This document shows positions 61,943 through 64,000 of a stretch of 64,000 bases of DNA, piece after piece. The stretch comes from Afipia sp. (GTDB lineage: Bacteria; Pseudomonadota; Alphaproteobacteria; Rhizobiales; Xanthobacteraceae). Position 1 is the stretch's first letter; each line of letters starts with the position of its first letter. The DNA lies in assembly GCA_024707075.1 (NCBI GenBank), contig JANQAK010000006.1, positions 1-64,000 on the forward strand. The letters are read 5' to 3'. The notes beneath the pieces were generated by a model that made no database searches, had not been told where the DNA came from, and saw only the letters and a program-made list of their open reading frames with translations. The position numbers and the translations under genes were made by a program.

Positions 61943-64000
61943 CAGCAGTCAATCGTGTGGCATTCATCGGAAATTCGCTGCCACGGCGATGCGGAATAGC
62001 GACATTCACGACGGATATGCAGCACTCGATTGCGGCCTCGCGCCCCGATCTGGAAACCACCATCGTGGCGATGACGGATCACGGTCAGGTTTATGATTAT
62101 CCGCCTGCCGTGGGATTTCAGGTTAACGACGACCGCCTGGAAGACTACATCGCCGCCGCCGAATTCCTGAATGCCGGTCAGTTCGATGTCGTCTGTCTAC
62201 AGCATGAGTTCGGCATATTTGGCGGCGAGGCCGGCAGCCATATCATGACGCTGTTGTCGCGCCTGACCATGCCAGTTGTGACGACGCTGCATACGGTTCT
62301 CGTCGAGCCGACGGCCGTGCAGCGCGAGGTGCTCGCGCGCATTGTCGAAGTTTCGTCGAAGATTGTGGTTATGGCCGAGAAGGGCAGGGAGTTGCTCAGG
62401 CTCGTTTATCAGGTGCCCGACGAGAAGATCGAGGTTATCCCGCACGGCATCCCCGACTTTGCATTTGTCGAACCCGATGTCGCCAAGGCCAAGCACGGCT
62501 TCAGCAACAGGGCCGTCATCCTGACGTTCGGGTTGCTGTCGCACAACAAGGGCATCGAGGTCATGATTGACGCAATGCCTTCGATCCTGGAAAGCAAACG
62601 CGGTGCAGTCTACGTCGTTCTTGGCGCAACGCACCCGAACCTGGTCCGCGATCAGGGCGAGGCGTACCGGGAAAGTCTCAAGGCGCGTGTCCGGGAGCTC
62701 GGCATTGAAAATCATGTCGTATTTCTCGACCAGTTTGTCGATCTGCCGACGCTGCTGGACTTCATTTCAATGTGCGATGTCTACGTGACACCGTATCTCA
62801 ACGAAGCGCAGATGACGTCCGGCACGCTGGCTTACAGCTTCGGCCTGGGGAAAGCGGTCGTGTCAACGCCATACTGGCACGCGCGCGAGTTGCTGGCCGA
62901 TGGGCGGGGAATTTTGGTGCCGTTCGGCGATGCCGCCACGATTGGCAGCGAAATCTCCAAACTCCTGACCAACGACACGCTCCAGACGGCCATGCGCAAG
63001 CGGGCCTATGCGAGCAGCCGCTCCATGATCTGGGAACGGTCGGCGGAGCGCTACATGTCGGTTTTTGAAGGGACCAGACGAAGATTCCGGCTGGAAACGA
63101 TTGCCCGTCTCGATACAGGTACGCTGCTGCGCGACGGCCGAGCGCCGCCGGAAATGCAAACGGGACATTTCCTGTCGATGTGTGACGATACCGGCCTGTT
63201 TCAACACGCAGTGCACTCCGTGCCGGATCGGTCGCACGGCTATTGCGTCGATGACAACGCCCGCGCGCTGCTGCTGGCCTGCGCGCTCAACAATCCCGGC
63301 GAGCAGCGATTGCCGGAAGTTCTCACCGCGCGGTTCGCCGCGTTCATTCAACACGCCTGGAATCCCGACACCCAGCGATTCCGGAATTTCATGGGGTTCA
63401 ATCGATGCTGGCTAGAGCCCAGCGGCTCGGAAGACAGCCACGGTCGGACGCTTTGGGCTTTGGGGGTGTGCGCGCTGACCGACGCCAATCCTTCTCGTAG
63501 AGCTTGGGCCGCAGGCCTGTTTTGCGAGGCGATGCATGGCATTGAAGTGTTTAGCTCGCCGCGCGCGTGGGCTTTCACGCTTCTTGGACTAGACGCCTAT
63601 TGCGCCGCATTGCCTGAAGATGCGCAAGCCAACCGGCTTCGCCGGTTGCTTGCAGAAAGGTTGATCGCGATCCTTCATGTGGTCGAAACGAAGGATTGGG
63701 TGTGGTTCGAGGAAGGGCTGGCCTATGACAATGCGCGATTGCCACAGGCGCTGATCCTGACCGGTTTGTCCACCACGACGCCCGCTTATGTTGAGGCCGG
63801 CATGCGATCCTTGCGCTGGCTCGTGACTCAGCAGACCTCGGCGACGGGTCAGTTCAGGCCCGTCGGAACTCAAGGATTCGGCGAGACGCGCCGGAAGCCA
63901 CGGGATTCGATCAGCAGCCGCTGGAAGCGGCTGCAACGATTTCAGCCTGTGTTGCAGCATGGCGGGCTACTCACGACTCGGAATGGAATACCGAGGCCGC
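61939..64000 (+). CDS. Two-domain GT4-type glycosyltransferase, 3' partial, frameshift near end
   Basis: Initiation is at GTG 61939, overlapping the manA stop. The N-terminal 370 residues are a GT4/GT-B glycosyltransferase (VAFIGNSLPRRCGIATFTTD, LQHEFGIFGGEAGSHI, VIPHGIPDFAF, ILTFGLLSHNKGIEVMIDAM, SFGLGKAVVSTPYWHARELL). A helical toroid-like domain follows (SHGYCVDDNARALLLACALN, EDSHGRTLWALGVCALTDA, WVWFEEGLAYDNARLPQALI). The frame breaks at about 63907. One T added gives RDFDQQPLEAAATISACVAA to the window end. It probably builds a mannose-containing surface polysaccharide with ManA. Because it starts with GTG and leaves the window it is easily missed. Confidence 0.85.
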   Translation, partial: MTAVNRVAFIGNSLPRRCGIATFTTDMQHSIAASRPDLETTIVAMTDHGQVYDYPPAVGFQVNDDRLEDYIAAAEFLNAGQFDVVCLQHEFGIFGGEAGSHIMTLLSRLTMPVVTTLHTVLVEPTAVQREVLARIVEVSSKIVVMAEKGRELLRLVYQVPDEKIEVIPHGIPDFAFVEPDVAKAKHGFSNRAVILTFGLLSHNKGIEVMIDAMPSILESKRGAVYVVLGATHPNLVRDQGEAYRESLKARVRELGIENHVVFLDQFVDLPTLLDFISMCDVYVTPYLNEAQMTSGTLAYSFGLGKAVVSTPYWHARELLADGRGILVPFGDAATIGSEISKLLTNDTLQTAMRKRAYASSRSMIWERSAERYMSVFEGTRRRFRLETIARLDTGTLLRDGRAPPEMQTGHFLSMCDDTGLFQHAVHSVPDRSHGYCVDDNARALLLACALNNPGEQRLPEVLTARFAAFIQHAWNPDTQRFRNFMGFNRCWLEPSGSEDSHGRTLWALGVCALTDANPSRRAWAAGLFCEAMHGIEVFSSPRAWAFTLLGLDAYCAALPEDAQANRLRRLLAERLIAILHVVETKDWVWFEEGLAYDNARLPQALILTGLSTTTPAYVEAGMRSLRWLVTQQTSATGQFRPVGTQGFGETRRKPRDSISSRWKRLQRFQPVLQHGGLLTTRNGIPRP

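Overview
The window looks like chromosome from an alphaproteobacterium of the order Hyphomicrobiales, most likely the Bradyrhizobium/Nitrobacter/Afipia/Rhodopseudomonas group. This is inferred from an EcfG-type stress promoter (GGAAC-N16-CGTT), a sigF/nrsF pair with its GTAACC-N16-CGAA promoters, a bphO-bphP bacteriophytochrome locus, and insertion sequences and dispersed repeats of the kind common in that group. No rRNA or tRNA gene was found, and no CRISPR array.

Layout. (1) 0-5.8 kb: copper/metal block with the 3' part of a CusA-type RND pump, a 44-residue membrane peptide, a cytochrome c-like protein, a sigF/nrsF-type ECF sigma/anti-sigma pair with two matching promoters, and two small exported proteins. 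(2) 5.95-7.5 kb: an IS1182-type element. (3) 7.6-14.5 kb: a CsoR/RcnR/InrS-family metal sensor with an overlapping palindromic operator, a CzcB/CzcA-type RND system, an MFS exporter with a His-rich tail, and an EF-hand protein. (4) 14.8-17.8 kb: a decayed transposase, an IS66-type ORF and copy 1 of a 0.5 kb dispersed repeat. (5) 18.1-30.4 kb: a defence-type island with Gabija (gajA, gajB), a HigB/HigA-ImmA toxin-antitoxin-like pair, an Nmad2-MazG protein facing an HMUDK-type protein (DNA base hypermodification families), and a ParB-DNA methyltransferase fused to the back half of a serine recombinase. (6) 31.2-45.5 kb: heme/iron acquisition, comprising ECF sigma, FecR and TonB receptor, a HasA-like hemophore and its type I exporter, then a second sigma/FecR/receptor set. 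(7) 45.5-54.2 kb: a partly decayed acyl-CoA operon with CaiB/racemase, enoyl-CoA hydratase, two MaoC-fold proteins, LivGFHM transporter, SnoaL-like protein and nitronate monooxygenase. (8) 54.5-64 kb: copy 2 of the dispersed repeat, bphO-bphP, a ruined integrase, a receiver-HWE kinase under an EcfG-type promoter, manA and a glycosyltransferase that runs off the end.

How the parts work together: regions 1 and 3 form a heavy-metal efflux and response block. Region 6 reads as a cell-surface-signalled heme uptake system in which receptor, FecR and ECF sigma control each other while HasA is exported by its own ABC/HlyD pair. Region 5 carries at least three candidate anti-phage or DNA-modification functions.

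Caution: at least ten otherwise conserved genes are broken by single-base indels, mostly at mononucleotide runs. Each is annotated here as one CDS with the lesion stated. Many of these may be sequencing errors rather than true pseudogenes. 'Pseudogene' is reserved for multiply damaged or truncated remnants.
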